Origin: Comamonas terrigena NBRC 13299
GTDB taxonomy: Bacteria; Pseudomonadota; Gammaproteobacteria; Burkholderiales; Burkholderiaceae_C
Length of the DNA stretch: 64,000 bases
NCBI RefSeq assembly: GCF_006740045.1
Contig: NZ_AP019749.1
Span: 701,001 to 765,000, forward strand
Direction of reading: 5' to 3'
Shown one piece after another: positions 1 to 8,550 of the stretch. The notes under the pieces are model-generated. The model searched no databases and was not told the origin of the DNA. It saw only the letters and a list, made by a program, of their open reading frames with translations. Each line of letters begins with the position of its first letter. Within the stretch, counting starts at the first letter, position 1. A program made the translations under genes and the position numbers.

Positions 1-795
1 TGGGACTGGGTGGGGGGGCGCTATTCGCTGTGGTCCGCCATCGGCCTGCCGGTGGCGATTGCGGTGGGAGCGGAGCGCTTTCGCGAGATGCTGGCCGGCG
101 CCCACGCCATGGATGCGCATTTCGTGCAGGCGCCGCTGGAGCAGAACCTGCCGGTGCGTCTGGCGCTGCTGGACGTCTGGTATCGCAACTTCATGGGCTA
201 TGGCAGCCGCTGCATGGCTGCCTACAGCCATGGCCTGCGCCGCCTGCCGGCCTATTTGCAGCAGCTGGAAATGGAAAGCAACGGCAAGAGCGTGGACCGC
301 GACGGTCGGCCCGTCCGGGTGCAGACCTCGGCCGTGGTCTGGGGCGAGCCTGGCACCAACGGCCAGCACGCGTTCTTCCAGATGCTGCACCAGGGCCAGG
401 ATGTGGTGCCGGTGGAATTCATCGCCCTGCGCGACGGCGGCAAGCACCTGGGAGCCCACCACCGCAGCCTTGTGGTGAACGCAGTGGCCCAGGCCCAGGC
501 CCTGCTGATGGGTCGCCACGACGGCCGGCCTGAACAGCATTGCCCAGGCAACCGGCCCAGCACCTTTCTGCTGCTGGAGCGGCTGGATCCGGCCTCGTTC
601 GGTGCCCTGGTGGCACTGTATGAGCACCGCGTGTTCTGCTCGGGCGTGATCTGGGGCATCAACAGCTTCGACCAGTGGGGGGTGGAGTTGGGCAAGCTGC
701 TGGCCAAGGACCTGCAGGACCGCATTGCCCGCAAGGACTGGCAAGGGGTGGATGCCTCGACCACGGCGCTGGTGCGCCAGCTGCTGCTGGACTGA
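1..795 (+). CDS. pgi: Glucose-6-phosphate isomerase, C-terminal part (5' end outside window)
   Basis: Interconverts glucose-6-phosphate and fructose-6-phosphate in the cytoplasm (glycolysis/gluconeogenesis). The reading frame is open from base 1 (W-D-W-V-G-G-R-Y-S at the edge), so the gene is truncated by the window, not by mutation. Family landmarks are the VGGRYSLWSAIGLP block, the GEPGTNGQHAFFQ block with its Q-H pair, and the late region with a conserved lysine (G-I-N-S-F-D-Q-W-G-V-E-L-G-K). About 264 residues of the usual ~520-550 are present. No strong U-tract terminator follows; a GC hairpin at 806-826 (CCCGGC/GCCGGG, 9-nt loop) lies directly after the stop. Identity is secure. Confidence 0.96.
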   Translation, partial: WDWVGGRYSLWSAIGLPVAIAVGAERFREMLAGAHAMDAHFVQAPLEQNLPVRLALLDVWYRNFMGYGSRCMAAYSHGLRRLPAYLQQLEMESNGKSVDRDGRPVRVQTSAVVWGEPGTNGQHAFFQMLHQGQDVVPVEFIALRDGGKHLGAHHRSLVVNAVAQAQALLMGRHDGRPEQHCPGNRPSTFLLLERLDPASFGALVALYEHRVFCSGVIWGINSFDQWGVELGKLLAKDLQDRIARKDWQGVDASTTALVRQLLLD

Positions 796-1255
796 GCGGC
801 GGCCTCCCGGCGACGGCGGTGCCGGGTGTGCGCGGTCGCGCAGCACCATGGATCTCTGGTGGTGAGGCACATGCCGAGGCCTGGGCGCTTTTGCTGGGCC
901 TTGGAACGACCGGCGTGTGCACTGCGGCGCCTTTTTCACTCTGGGCTGCCTCCCTTGTACCGCTCCACTGGCGGTTATGGTCCGGGGCATTCCACTGCAG
1001 CCATTTCCGCCCTTTGAACCGCTGTCGCCATCAGCGACCACTGCGGACGATCCGTCGCTGTATTTTTTGCGCCAATGCAGTTCGCAAAAATTTGCGCGTA
1101 CTTTACAATTATTAATAAAACTAAGAATGATTCTTGGTTATTAAGCTGCCAGCCTACGGTCTCCGTCTTAGCCACAGCACTTCTGCTTGCCCGTGGCGGA
1201 GCGCATCGTGCTGTTCCCATGGGGTATTCCGTGGTTTCCGCACTTTGAGTCGTTC
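796..1255. other. Intergenic region pgi to TonB receptor
   Basis: 460 bp without a convincing gene. It holds a possible pgi hairpin at 806-826, a small perfect inverted repeat at 1083-1096 (CGCAAA-AA-TTTGCG), and an AT-rich island at about 1085-1142 that stands out from the GC-rich surroundings and carries the Fur-like box. The promoter of the downstream receptor most likely lies in this island; TTTACA at 1102-1107 is a possible -35 element, but no -10 can be assigned with confidence. Confidence 0.6.
1122..1136. promoter_or_regulatory. Fur-like box upstream of siderophore receptor
   Basis: TAAGAATGATTCTTG contains a perfect 6-1-6 inverted repeat (AAGAAT-G-ATTCTT, 1123-1135) and resembles the 7-1-7 Fur consensus TGATAATGATTATCA. 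It sits in an AT-rich promoter island about 120 bp before the start codon of a TonB-dependent siderophore receptor. A second box with the same AATGATTCTTG core precedes the FecI-type sigma gene (16994-17008). Fur binding is inferred. Confidence 0.7.
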
Positions 1256-3490
1256 ATGTCCACTCGCTTGTTCTCTTCCGGCCGCCATGCCGCACCCGGC
1301 GCTGTGCGCGCCTGCGCTCTGGCCGCAGCCTCATTGTTTGTTCTCCTCGATGCCTGCTGGGCGCAAAGCGCTGCGGCCACTGCCAACACCACAGCCCTGG
1401 GCGAAGTGACCGTCACGGAGAAGTCGGCGCCCAGTGTGTACAGCGAGGCCCTGAATTCCTATGCTCCCCAGGGGGTGGAAGTGGGCAAGGCGGCGCAATC
1501 GCTGCGGGAGATTCCGCAGTCCGTCACCGTCGTCACACGCCAGCGCATGGACGACCAGGCACTGCGTACGCTGGACGATGTGATGAACCAGACCACGGGG
1601 GTCACCCGTGAAGAGACCTGGCTGGACACCACCTACCTGTCGCGCGGTCTGGAGATCAAGAACATCCGCTATGACGGCGGCGCGGCCAATTCGACACGAT
1701 CCGGCAGCCGCAGCCTGGACATGGCGCAGTTCGACAACGTCAGCCTACTGCGCGGTGCCGACGGCATGTTCGGTGCTGGCGAGGCCGGTGGTGTCATCAA
1801 CTTCACCTACAAGCGGCCCCAGGTACAGCGCCAGACGCAGGTGCTGCTGTCCGGCGGTACGCTGAACAACTACCGGGCCGAGCTGGATACCACGGGGGCA
1901 CTCAACGCCACTGGTAGCGTTCGCGGCCGCTTTGTGGCGGTCAACCACGATCGCCGTGAAATGGCGGATCCGTCGCGCCTGAAGCGGCAGATGCTGTATG
2001 GCGCCCTGGAAATGGACCTGAGCGCCAGCACCCTGCTGATGCTGGGCGCCAGCTACCAAAAAGACCGCAATACCGGCTTCAACGCCAGCCTGCCACGTTA
2101 CGCAGACGGCAGCGACATCGGCCTGCCCCGTGACACCAATATGGGGGCGCCCTGGAACTGGATCGAGCGTGAGAACAAGACGGTGTTTGCCAAGCTGGAG
2201 CACCAGCTCTCTTCCGATTGGCAAGTGAAGGCGCAGATGCGGCACACGCGCTTCCATGAAGGCGTGAATGGCGCGGAAATCGAAAGTGCACCAGACCCGA
2301 TCACCCTGGAAGGCGCGGATTGGTGGATTCACCAAAGCAAGACACGTTCGCGTGAAACCAGCCTGGATGTGAACGTCCAGGGTGGCTTCGATGCCTTCGG
2401 TCAACGCCACGATGTGATTGTGGGTTGGGACATGCAGCGCACCAGCGATACCGTTCGCAGCCTCTGGCCGATGATCGGCCCTGCCGACGTGTTCAACCGC
2501 ATACCGCCGGTCAACCCCGGCTATCCGCTGGGGGCATGGGACAGCGGTTCGCAAACCAGCACCCAGAAGTCCGGCCTGTATGGTTCCTTGCGCCTGCGCC
2601 CTGTCAAGGACTGGGCCGTGGTGCTGGGGGGGCGCTACACCTTGCGGGACAGCAACACCCAGTACGACATGAGCGGGGTACTCAACTCCCGCAGCCGGGA
2701 AAACGGGGTCTTCGTGCCCTATGCCGGCGTGGTCTACGACTGGTCCGCCACCACCAGCCTGTACGCCAGCACGGCAGAGATCTACCAGTCCCAGGCCGGC
2801 AAATTCTCCGCCCCCTTGCCAGGCGCGCCGCTGGATCCGGTCCGTGGCCGGACTTACGAGCTGGGCATCAAGAACCAATGGGGCAAGGACCTGATCGCCA
2901 GCGCCGCGCTGTTCCGCACGGAAAAAAAGGGCGAGGCAGCCTATGACCCCGCTTACCCGCAAACCAACTGGCGTGGCGGTTGCTGCTATTTCCGGGACGG
3001 CTACCTGCTAAGCCAGGGCATCGACCTGGAGCTGATGGGGCGCATCACGCCCAATCTGCAACTGGCGGTGGGTTACACCTACAACGACAACGAAAACAAG
3101 CGCCAGGACGATGCCCAGTTCAGCACGATCACGCCGCGCCATCTGTTCAAGGCCTGGGCGGACTACCGCATGACCGGCGCTATGCGCGGCTGGAGCCTGG
3201 GGGCGGGCGTGGTGGCGCAGAGCTCGAACTTCCGCTCCGGGGGCATCAGTGCCTACAACCCGGTCACGGGCCGTTATGACGGCGCATGGACGCCGTACCA
3301 GTTCACCTCGCCTGGCCAGGCCGTCTGGTCTGCGCGTCTGGGCTACGCCATCAATCCGGACTGGAGCGTGGCCATGAACGTGGGCAATCTGTTCGACAAG
3401 ACCTACTACAGCACCGTGGGCTACGCCGGTTATGGCAACTTCTATGGTGAAAAGCGCACGGTGACGGTCACCCTGAAGGGCCGATTCTGA
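1256..3490 (+). CDS. TonB-dependent siderophore receptor
   Basis: Outer-membrane gated channel importing a ferric siderophore with TonB-ExbBD energy. The ATG at 1256 is preferred over the upstream in-frame start at 1187, because only it places a signal peptide (basic start, hydrophobic core, A-Q-S cleavage region) at the N-terminus. No STN signalling domain follows, so this is a pure transporter. The plug begins with LGEVTV and R-E-I-P-Q-S-V-T-V-V-T-R-Q-R-M-D, the signature of the FhuE/FpvA-type siderophore branch. The 22-strand barrel ends in the usual C-terminal Phe (TLKGRF). It has 744 residues, a normal size. The upstream Fur-like box suggests iron repression. A small membrane protein and a MacAB-type exporter follow closely, suggesting linked siderophore import and export. 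The ligand cannot be told from sequence. Confidence 0.93.
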   Translation: MSTRLFSSGRHAAPGAVRACALAAASLFVLLDACWAQSAAATANTTALGEVTVTEKSAPSVYSEALNSYAPQGVEVGKAAQSLREIPQSVTVVTRQRMDDQALRTLDDVMNQTTGVTREETWLDTTYLSRGLEIKNIRYDGGAANSTRSGSRSLDMAQFDNVSLLRGADGMFGAGEAGGVINFTYKRPQVQRQTQVLLSGGTLNNYRAELDTTGALNATGSVRGRFVAVNHDRREMADPSRLKRQMLYGALEMDLSASTLLMLGASYQKDRNTGFNASLPRYADGSDIGLPRDTNMGAPWNWIERENKTVFAKLEHQLSSDWQVKAQMRHTRFHEGVNGAEIESAPDPITLEGADWWIHQSKTRSRETSLDVNVQGGFDAFGQRHDVIVGWDMQRTSDTVRSLWPMIGPADVFNRIPPVNPGYPLGAWDSGSQTSTQKSGLYGSLRLRPVKDWAVVLGGRYTLRDSNTQYDMSGVLNSRSRENGVFVPYAGVVYDWSATTSLYASTAEIYQSQAGKFSAPLPGAPLDPVRGRTYELGIKNQWGKDLIASAALFRTEKKGEAAYDPAYPQTNWRGGCCYFRDGYLLSQGIDLELMGRITPNLQLAVGYTYNDNENKRQDDAQFSTITPRHLFKAWADYRMTGAMRGWSLGAGVVAQSSNFRSGGISAYNPVTGRYDGAWTPYQFTSPGQAVWSARLGYAINPDWSVAMNVGNLFDKTYYSTVGYAGYGNFYGEKRTVTVTLKGRF

Positions 3491-3503
3491 TCGGGCAGGG
3501 CGC

Positions 3504-3806
3504 ATGAGCCGGCACCTCGATCGCCATCCCGGCATGGGGCTGGTGCTGCGCATGGCGGTGGCGTTGCGTGGGCTGCTGCGCTGCGTGGGCGTGCTGCTGC
3601 TGGCGTGCGTCTGGGTCCCCTGCGTAGCGGGCTGGAATGCCACCGTGGGCACGGTGGCGGCCATCGGCTTCTGGTCGCTGGGCGCGTTGCTGTCGGTGGG
3701 AGGAATATCCTGGTCCCCACGCTGGACGGCACGCACCGGTGCGGTGGCGGCGCTGCTAGGGGTGAGCGGCTGCGTGCTCCCGCTGCTGCCGGCGATGCTG
3801 TGGTGA
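3504..3806 (+). CDS. Small membrane protein of unknown function
   Basis: 100 residues starting 13 bp after the receptor stop. Three hydrophobic segments are visible (about residues 20-45, 48-66 and 78-100) with an arginine-rich N-terminus. I do not recognise a family. Its size and place resemble the small inner-membrane proteins (DUF3649/DUF3325 class) that accompany siderophore receptors, of which this window has clear examples at 22989 and 23288, but the sequence similarity is not convincing. It is the best-placed frame in this interval and probably co-transcribed with the receptor. Confidence 0.6.
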   Translation: MSRHLDRHPGMGLVLRMAVALRGLLRCVGVLLLACVWVPCVAGWNATVGTVAAIGFWSLGALLSVGGISWSPRWTARTGAVAALLGVSGCVLPLLPAMLW

Positions 3807-3869
3807 GGCCGGAATGGGAATGTCGCTGGCGCAAGGCGGTTGTTATTGTTTTTTGAAAGTGCTCCTTTG

Positions 3870-5051
3870 ATGTGGGTTGGTGGATTGAGGCGTTGGACGG
3901 TCGTGGCCCTGGCGGCCGCAAGTGGAATAGTTGGTGTTCTGTGGTGGGCCAGCCGGCCCTATACGGCCTACCAGACGGAGGCGGTGGCCCGCGGGGATGT
4001 GGAGGCCACGGTGACGGCCATCGGCACCTTGCAGCCGCGCCGCTATGTGGATGTGGGGGCGCAGGTCTCAGGGCAGATCACGCGCTTGCTGGTAGCCCCC
4101 GGCACCACGGTGGAAAAGGGCGCATTGCTGGTCGAGATCGACCCCAGCGTGCAACGCGCCACGGTCGATGCCGGGCGTGCATCGCTGGCAGGCTTGCGCG
4201 CGCAGCTGGCCGAACAGCAGGCGCAGCACCGGCTGGCCCAGCAGCAGTGGGAGCGCCAGCAGCAGATGGCCCGGGAGGGGGCCACGCGCGAAGAGGATGT
4301 GCAGTCCGCCCAGGCGCAGCTGGCAGGCGCTGCGGCACGCATCGAGCATCTCAAGGCGCAGATCGAGCAGACCCAGGCCACCCTCAAGGCCGATGAGGCC
4401 CGCTTGGGCTACACCCGCATCTATGCCCCCATGGCCGGCACCGTGGTGACGGTCGAGGCACGCGAAGGCCAGACGCTCAACGCCACCTACCAGACCCCCA
4501 ATATCCTGCGCATCGCGGATCTGACTGCCATGACCGTCTGGACCGATGTCTCGGAGGCCGATGTGCGCCGGGTCAAACCAGGCATGCCGGTGTACTTCAC
4601 CACCCTGGGCAGTGCAGGCCAGGACAAGCCGCGCCGCTGGAGCAGCGAAGTGCGCCAGGTCTTGCCGGCACCTTCTGCCAGCGTGGCGCCGGCCGGCAAC
4701 GCGGCCAATGCGCCTGCAGCAGCCACCAAGGCGGTGGCCTATACGGTGCTGTTCGATGTGGACAACCTGGATGCCGAGCTGATGCCGCAGATGACGGCGC
4801 AGGTGGTCTTTGTCGCGGAACGGGCTCCCCAGGCGTTGACGGTGCCCCTGGTGGCGCTGCAGCCGGATGCCAAGGGCGACGGCCAGGTGGTGCGTGTCTT
4901 GAACGCGCGCGGCCAGCCGGAATCCCGCGCCGTGCAAACCGGTGTGCGCAGCCGCCACCAGGTGGCCGTGCTGCAGGGGCTGGAAGAGGGCGAGCAGGTG
5001 GTCACGGGTGAAACCACCAGTGCGGGCGGGCTGCGGTGGCTGCAATGGTGA
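3870..5051 (+). CDS. MacA-like periplasmic adaptor (HlyD/RND-type membrane fusion protein)
   Basis: Links an inner-membrane MacB ABC transporter to an outer-membrane channel. The ATG at 3870 is chosen over an in-frame TTG at 3840. A single N-terminal membrane anchor (about residues 8-26) is followed by a split lipoyl domain (G-T-L-Q-P-R-R-Y-V-D-V-G-A-Q-V-S-G), a long Q/A-rich coiled-coil hairpin (about residues 100-180), the second lipoyl half (RIYAPMAGTVV) and beta-barrel/membrane-proximal domains. At 393 residues it fits MacA. Its end overlaps the macB-like start, so the two are translationally coupled. Next to a siderophore receptor, the closest functional analogue is PvdR of the pyoverdine exporter PvdRT-OpmQ; this is inference. 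Confidence 0.9.
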   Translation: MWVGGLRRWTVVALAAASGIVGVLWWASRPYTAYQTEAVARGDVEATVTAIGTLQPRRYVDVGAQVSGQITRLLVAPGTTVEKGALLVEIDPSVQRATVDAGRASLAGLRAQLAEQQAQHRLAQQQWERQQQMAREGATREEDVQSAQAQLAGAAARIEHLKAQIEQTQATLKADEARLGYTRIYAPMAGTVVTVEAREGQTLNATYQTPNILRIADLTAMTVWTDVSEADVRRVKPGMPVYFTTLGSAGQDKPRRWSSEVRQVLPAPSASVAPAGNAANAPAAATKAVAYTVLFDVDNLDAELMPQMTAQVVFVAERAPQALTVPLVALQPDAKGDGQVVRVLNARGQPESRAVQTGVRSRHQVAVLQGLEEGEQVVTGETTSAGGLRWLQW

Positions 5052-7060
5052 GCACGGAATCGGCACCTTCCTCGGTATCCACAGACCGTTCCGTTCCCTT
5101 GATTGCGCTGCGCGGCATCTGCAAGCACTACGGCGGCAGTGGCGGCCAGCCGGAAGTCACGGTCTTGCGCGGCATTGATCTGGACATCCATGCTGGCGAA
5201 TTTGTCGCGGTGGTCGGCAGCTCGGGCTCGGGCAAGTCCACGCTGATGAACATCCTGGGCTGCCTGGACCGTCCCAGCCAGGGCAGCTACCACTTCCAGG
5301 GACAGGATGTGGGCCAGCTGGATGCGGATGCGCTGGCATGGCTGCGACGCGAAGCCTTTGGCTTTGTGTTCCAGGGCTACCACCTGATTGCCAGCGAAAC
5401 CGCCCAGGAGAACGTGGAGATGCCCGCCATCTATGCCGGCGTCTCCAAGGAAGCGCGGATGCAAAGGGCGCAGAGCCTGCTGAACCGCCTGGGTTTGAAC
5501 ACCAGGCTGCACAACCGGCCCCACCAGCTTTCCGGCGGGCAGCAGCAGCGGGTGTCGATCGCCCGGGCATTGATGAATGGCGGCAGCGTGATCCTGGCCG
5601 ACGAGCCGACCGGCGCGCTGGACTCCCAGAGCGGGGCCGAAGTCATGGCGCTGCTGAACGAGCTGGCCGATGCCGGGCACACCATCCTGCTGATCACGCA
5701 CGACCGGTCCGTGGCGGCCCAGGCGCGGCGCGTGATTGAAATCCATGATGGCCGCATCGTGAGCGACAGCCAGAGCCGGCACACGGCGGACCAAGCCGCG
5801 GCACCGGCACAGCCGCTGACCATCCCGACGGCAAAAGATGCGCCGCACCAGACGGCCACGGCTTCCTGGTGGGCCGATCTGCTGGAAGCGGCCCGCAGCG
5901 CCTGGCGCGGCATGGTCGTGAACCGGGTGCGTACCAGCCTGACCTTGCTGGGCATCGTGATTGGCGTGGCTTCGGTGATCGTGATGCTGGCCATCGGGGA
6001 GGGGGCGCGCCGCCAGGTGGTGGAGCGCATGGGCACCATGGGGACGGCCATTCTCTACATGGGAAGCAAGCCACCTGCCACCGGGGGGCCGGCTGGGCAG
6101 CTGACCGAGGAGGATTTGCAGGCCGTGCGCGAGCTGCCGGAAATCCGCCGCGTGCTGCCGGTCATCGGAGACCCGGTCACCGTGCGCTACGGCAGCGCGG
6201 ACAAGCAGCTCTATGTGTTTGCCGCCAGCGAGGAAATGCCAGCCGTTCACCACTGGTCGGTGGCCCAGGGGCGTTTCTACACCCAGGCGGAAGACCATGA
6301 CCTGGCACCCCTGGTGGTGCTGGGGCACAAGGCCTGGAAGCACTTCTTCCCCGATACCCCGAATCCGCTGGGCAAGCAGCTCATCATCGGCAACTCGGCC
6401 TTCGAGGTGATTGGCGTCATGAGCGAGCGCGGGGCAGATTCCGGTGCCCAGGACTATGACGACATGGTGTTCATCCCCTACAACGCCGGCCGGGCCCGCG
6501 TCTACCAAAGCCAGACCCAGCCGGACTATGTGGTGGTGGAGGCCATGTCCTCCACCCAGGTCCATGCGGCAGAGACCGCCATGCGCCAGCTGCTGATCGC
6601 CCGCCATGGCGGGCGGGAAGACTTTGGCATCGGCAACGCCGCGGCACGCATCCAGGCGGAAGCCGCCACCCGCAAGAGCATGGCCATGATGCTGGGCCTG
6701 ATTGCGGCGGTCTCGCTGGTGGTCGGCGGGATCGGGGTGATGAATGTGATGCTGATGACGGTCAAGGAGCGCACACGGGAAATCGGCATCCGCATGGCCG
6801 TGGGCGCGCGCCAGCGCGACATCTTGCGACAGTTCCTGACCGAAGCCAGCCTGGTGACCCTGGTTGGCGGCAGCGTGGGTCTGCTGGTCGGGCTGGCGGT
6901 GGGGGCGGTGTTGATTGCCGCCGAGGTCGCCGTGGTGTTTTCGATGCGGGCCATGTTGGGCGCATTTGCCTGTGCCGTGATCACCGGGCTGATCTTTGGC
7001 TACAAGCCGGCCCAGACCGCTGCGCGTCTGGACCCGGTACGGGCATTGGCAGGAGAGTAG
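5045..7060 (+). CDS. MacB-like ABC transporter (ATPase fused to permease)
   Basis: Mechanotransmission-type ABC exporter working with the upstream adaptor and downstream outer-membrane factor. The N-terminal ATPase shows Walker A GSSGSGKST, signature LSGGQQQR, Walker B VILADEPTGALD and the H-loop LLITHD. The C-terminal part has a first TM helix (LTLLGIVIGVASVIVMLAIGEG), a large periplasmic MacB_PCD domain and three late TM helices with the FtsX motif (VKERTREIGIRMAVGAR). At 671 residues it is close to MacB. The ATG at 5045 overlaps the preceding stop; a GTG lies at 5048. The gene after it starts 2 bp downstream, giving a three-gene tripartite operon. The substrate is probably a siderophore or siderophore by-product, by analogy with PvdT. 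Confidence 0.92.
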   Translation: MVSTESAPSSVSTDRSVPLIALRGICKHYGGSGGQPEVTVLRGIDLDIHAGEFVAVVGSSGSGKSTLMNILGCLDRPSQGSYHFQGQDVGQLDADALAWLRREAFGFVFQGYHLIASETAQENVEMPAIYAGVSKEARMQRAQSLLNRLGLNTRLHNRPHQLSGGQQQRVSIARALMNGGSVILADEPTGALDSQSGAEVMALLNELADAGHTILLITHDRSVAAQARRVIEIHDGRIVSDSQSRHTADQAAAPAQPLTIPTAKDAPHQTATASWWADLLEAARSAWRGMVVNRVRTSLTLLGIVIGVASVIVMLAIGEGARRQVVERMGTMGTAILYMGSKPPATGGPAGQLTEEDLQAVRELPEIRRVLPVIGDPVTVRYGSADKQLYVFAASEEMPAVHHWSVAQGRFYTQAEDHDLAPLVVLGHKAWKHFFPDTPNPLGKQLIIGNSAFEVIGVMSERGADSGAQDYDDMVFIPYNAGRARVYQSQTQPDYVVVEAMSSTQVHAAETAMRQLLIARHGGREDFGIGNAAARIQAEAATRKSMAMMLGLIAAVSLVVGGIGVMNVMLMTVKERTREIGIRMAVGARQRDILRQFLTEASLVTLVGGSVGLLVGLAVGAVLIAAEVAVVFSMRAMLGAFACAVITGLIFGYKPAQTAARLDPVRALAGE

Positions 7061-7062
7061 GA

Positions 7063-8460
7063 ATGCAGGTATTAGCAATCGCCGGGGCATGTGTGGCCCT
7101 GTTGGCGTTAATGGGGTGCGCGTCACCATCGGTGCAACCCGCCGCATGGGCGCCGGCCTTGCCGACCCAGTGGCAGCAGGCGGCGCAGGGTGATCTGCAG
7201 CCGGTGAACCAGGATTGGTGGCGCAGCCTGGGCAGTGCAGAACTGGATGCCCTGGTGGCGCAGGCCCACCAAGGCAGCTGGGACATTGCCGCGGCAACGG
7301 CCCGTGTGGACCAGGCCGCTGCCAGTGCACGCCAGACAGGCGCTTCGCTGCTGCCGGCCGTGACTGCCTCTGTGGACGGCAACCGGGAAGGGCGGCTCGG
7401 TGGGCAGGCCAATGTCAGCGGGACCCGCTATGGCGCCGCGCTGTCGGCCAGCTACGAGCTGGACTTCTGGGGACGAAACCGGTCTGCACTGGAGGGAGCC
7501 CAGGCCAGCGTGCGCGCCAGCGCCTATGACCGCGATACCGTGCGACTGACTGTGACCGCGGGGGTGGCCAGTGCATGGCTGCAAGGCGTTGCCTTGCGCG
7601 AACGCACAGAGATCGCCCAATCCAATCTGCGCAGCGCCGAGCGGCTGCTGCAGCTGATCGACTCCCGGGTGCGCGCCGGTGCGGCGTCTCCGCTGGACCT
7701 GGCGCAGCAGCGCGGGCTGGTGGCAGCGCAACAGCGCAGCCTGGCCCTGCTGGAGCAGCAGGTGGCCCTGACCCAGACTTCCATGGAGATACTGCTGGGA
7801 CAGACACCGGCTGCGCCCATGGTGGAGCGCAGCGTGATGGCCCTGCGTGCCCCAGCGCTGGATGCGGGCCTGCCATCGGAACTGCTGCTTCGCCGCCCGG
7901 ACGTGGCGCGGGCCGAGGCGCAGCTGGCCGCCGCCCATGCCGATGTGGCGGTGGCCCGTGCGGCCATGCTGCCGCGCCTGACACTGACCAGCAGCCTGGG
8001 CACCGGCGATGACCGGCTGGGCGGCATGTTCGACAACCCCTTGTATACGCTGGCTGCGGGGCTGGTCGCACCGGTGTTCGACGCTGGCAGGCTGGCCGCG
8101 GGCCATGAGCTGGCCCAGGCCCGGCAAGCAGAGCTTCTGGCGGTCTACCGGCAAACCATCGTCCAGGCCCTGGGCGATGTGCAGGCGGCGCTGCATACGC
8201 TGGCAGGAGTGGATGCGCAAATCCTGGCGCACACCCAGGAGCTGGAGCAGGCGCGCCGTGCGCTGGCGCTGGCCGAGGTGCGTTACCGCGCAGGGGCTGA
8301 AAGCCTGCTGGCGCTGCTGGAGACCCAGCGCACCCTCTATGCAGCCCAGGACCAGGCGGTCCAGTTGCAGAACGATCGCCTGCAAGGGCATGTGGCCTTG
8401 TACAAGGCGCTGGGGGGCGGCTGGTCGCTGCAGACGGCGATGGAACTGCCGGCCTCTTGA
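7063..8460 (+). CDS. Outer-membrane factor lipoprotein (NodT/OpmQ family)
   Basis: TolC-like trimeric outer-membrane channel completing the MacAB-type exporter. It starts 2 bp after the ATPase gene. The signal peptide ends in a lipobox (L-M-G-C), so it is an acylated OMF. Two OEP repeats are visible, with the typical W-W-x-x-L-G-S near the N-terminus, the Y-E-L-D-F-W-G motif around residue 130 and the L-L-L-R-R-P-D-V motif that opens the second repeat near residue 275. It has 465 residues, as expected. Together with the two preceding genes it resembles PvdRT-OpmQ. The LysR gene on the opposite strand converges on it. Confidence 0.92.
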   Translation: MQVLAIAGACVALLALMGCASPSVQPAAWAPALPTQWQQAAQGDLQPVNQDWWRSLGSAELDALVAQAHQGSWDIAAATARVDQAAASARQTGASLLPAVTASVDGNREGRLGGQANVSGTRYGAALSASYELDFWGRNRSALEGAQASVRASAYDRDTVRLTVTAGVASAWLQGVALRERTEIAQSNLRSAERLLQLIDSRVRAGAASPLDLAQQRGLVAAQQRSLALLEQQVALTQTSMEILLGQTPAAPMVERSVMALRAPALDAGLPSELLLRRPDVARAEAQLAAAHADVAVARAAMLPRLTLTSSLGTGDDRLGGMFDNPLYTLAAGLVAPVFDAGRLAAGHELAQARQAELLAVYRQTIVQALGDVQAALHTLAGVDAQILAHTQELEQARRALALAEVRYRAGAESLLALLETQRTLYAAQDQAVQLQNDRLQGHVALYKALGGGWSLQTAMELPAS

Positions 8461-8522
8461 GGCGGCTGTCTGCAGCGACCAGCCAGCTCCACTGGGCTGC
8501 GGTATCCGCGCGCCCTTGGAAG

Positions 8523-8542
8523 CATGCGCTGCGAAGCGCATG
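8523..8542. terminator. Hairpin between convergent genes (possible bidirectional terminator)
   Basis: Perfect 8-bp stem CATGCGCT/AGCGCATG with a GCGA tetraloop, in the 90-bp gap between the convergent OMF and LysR genes. There is no clear U-tract on either strand, so termination strength is uncertain. Confidence 0.5.
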
Positions 8543-8550
8543 TCTTCATC

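Noticed and set aside
4739..7330. 863-codon minus-strand frame across the MacB-like gene
   Set aside because: Antisense shadow; the plus-strand gene has all ABC motifs.
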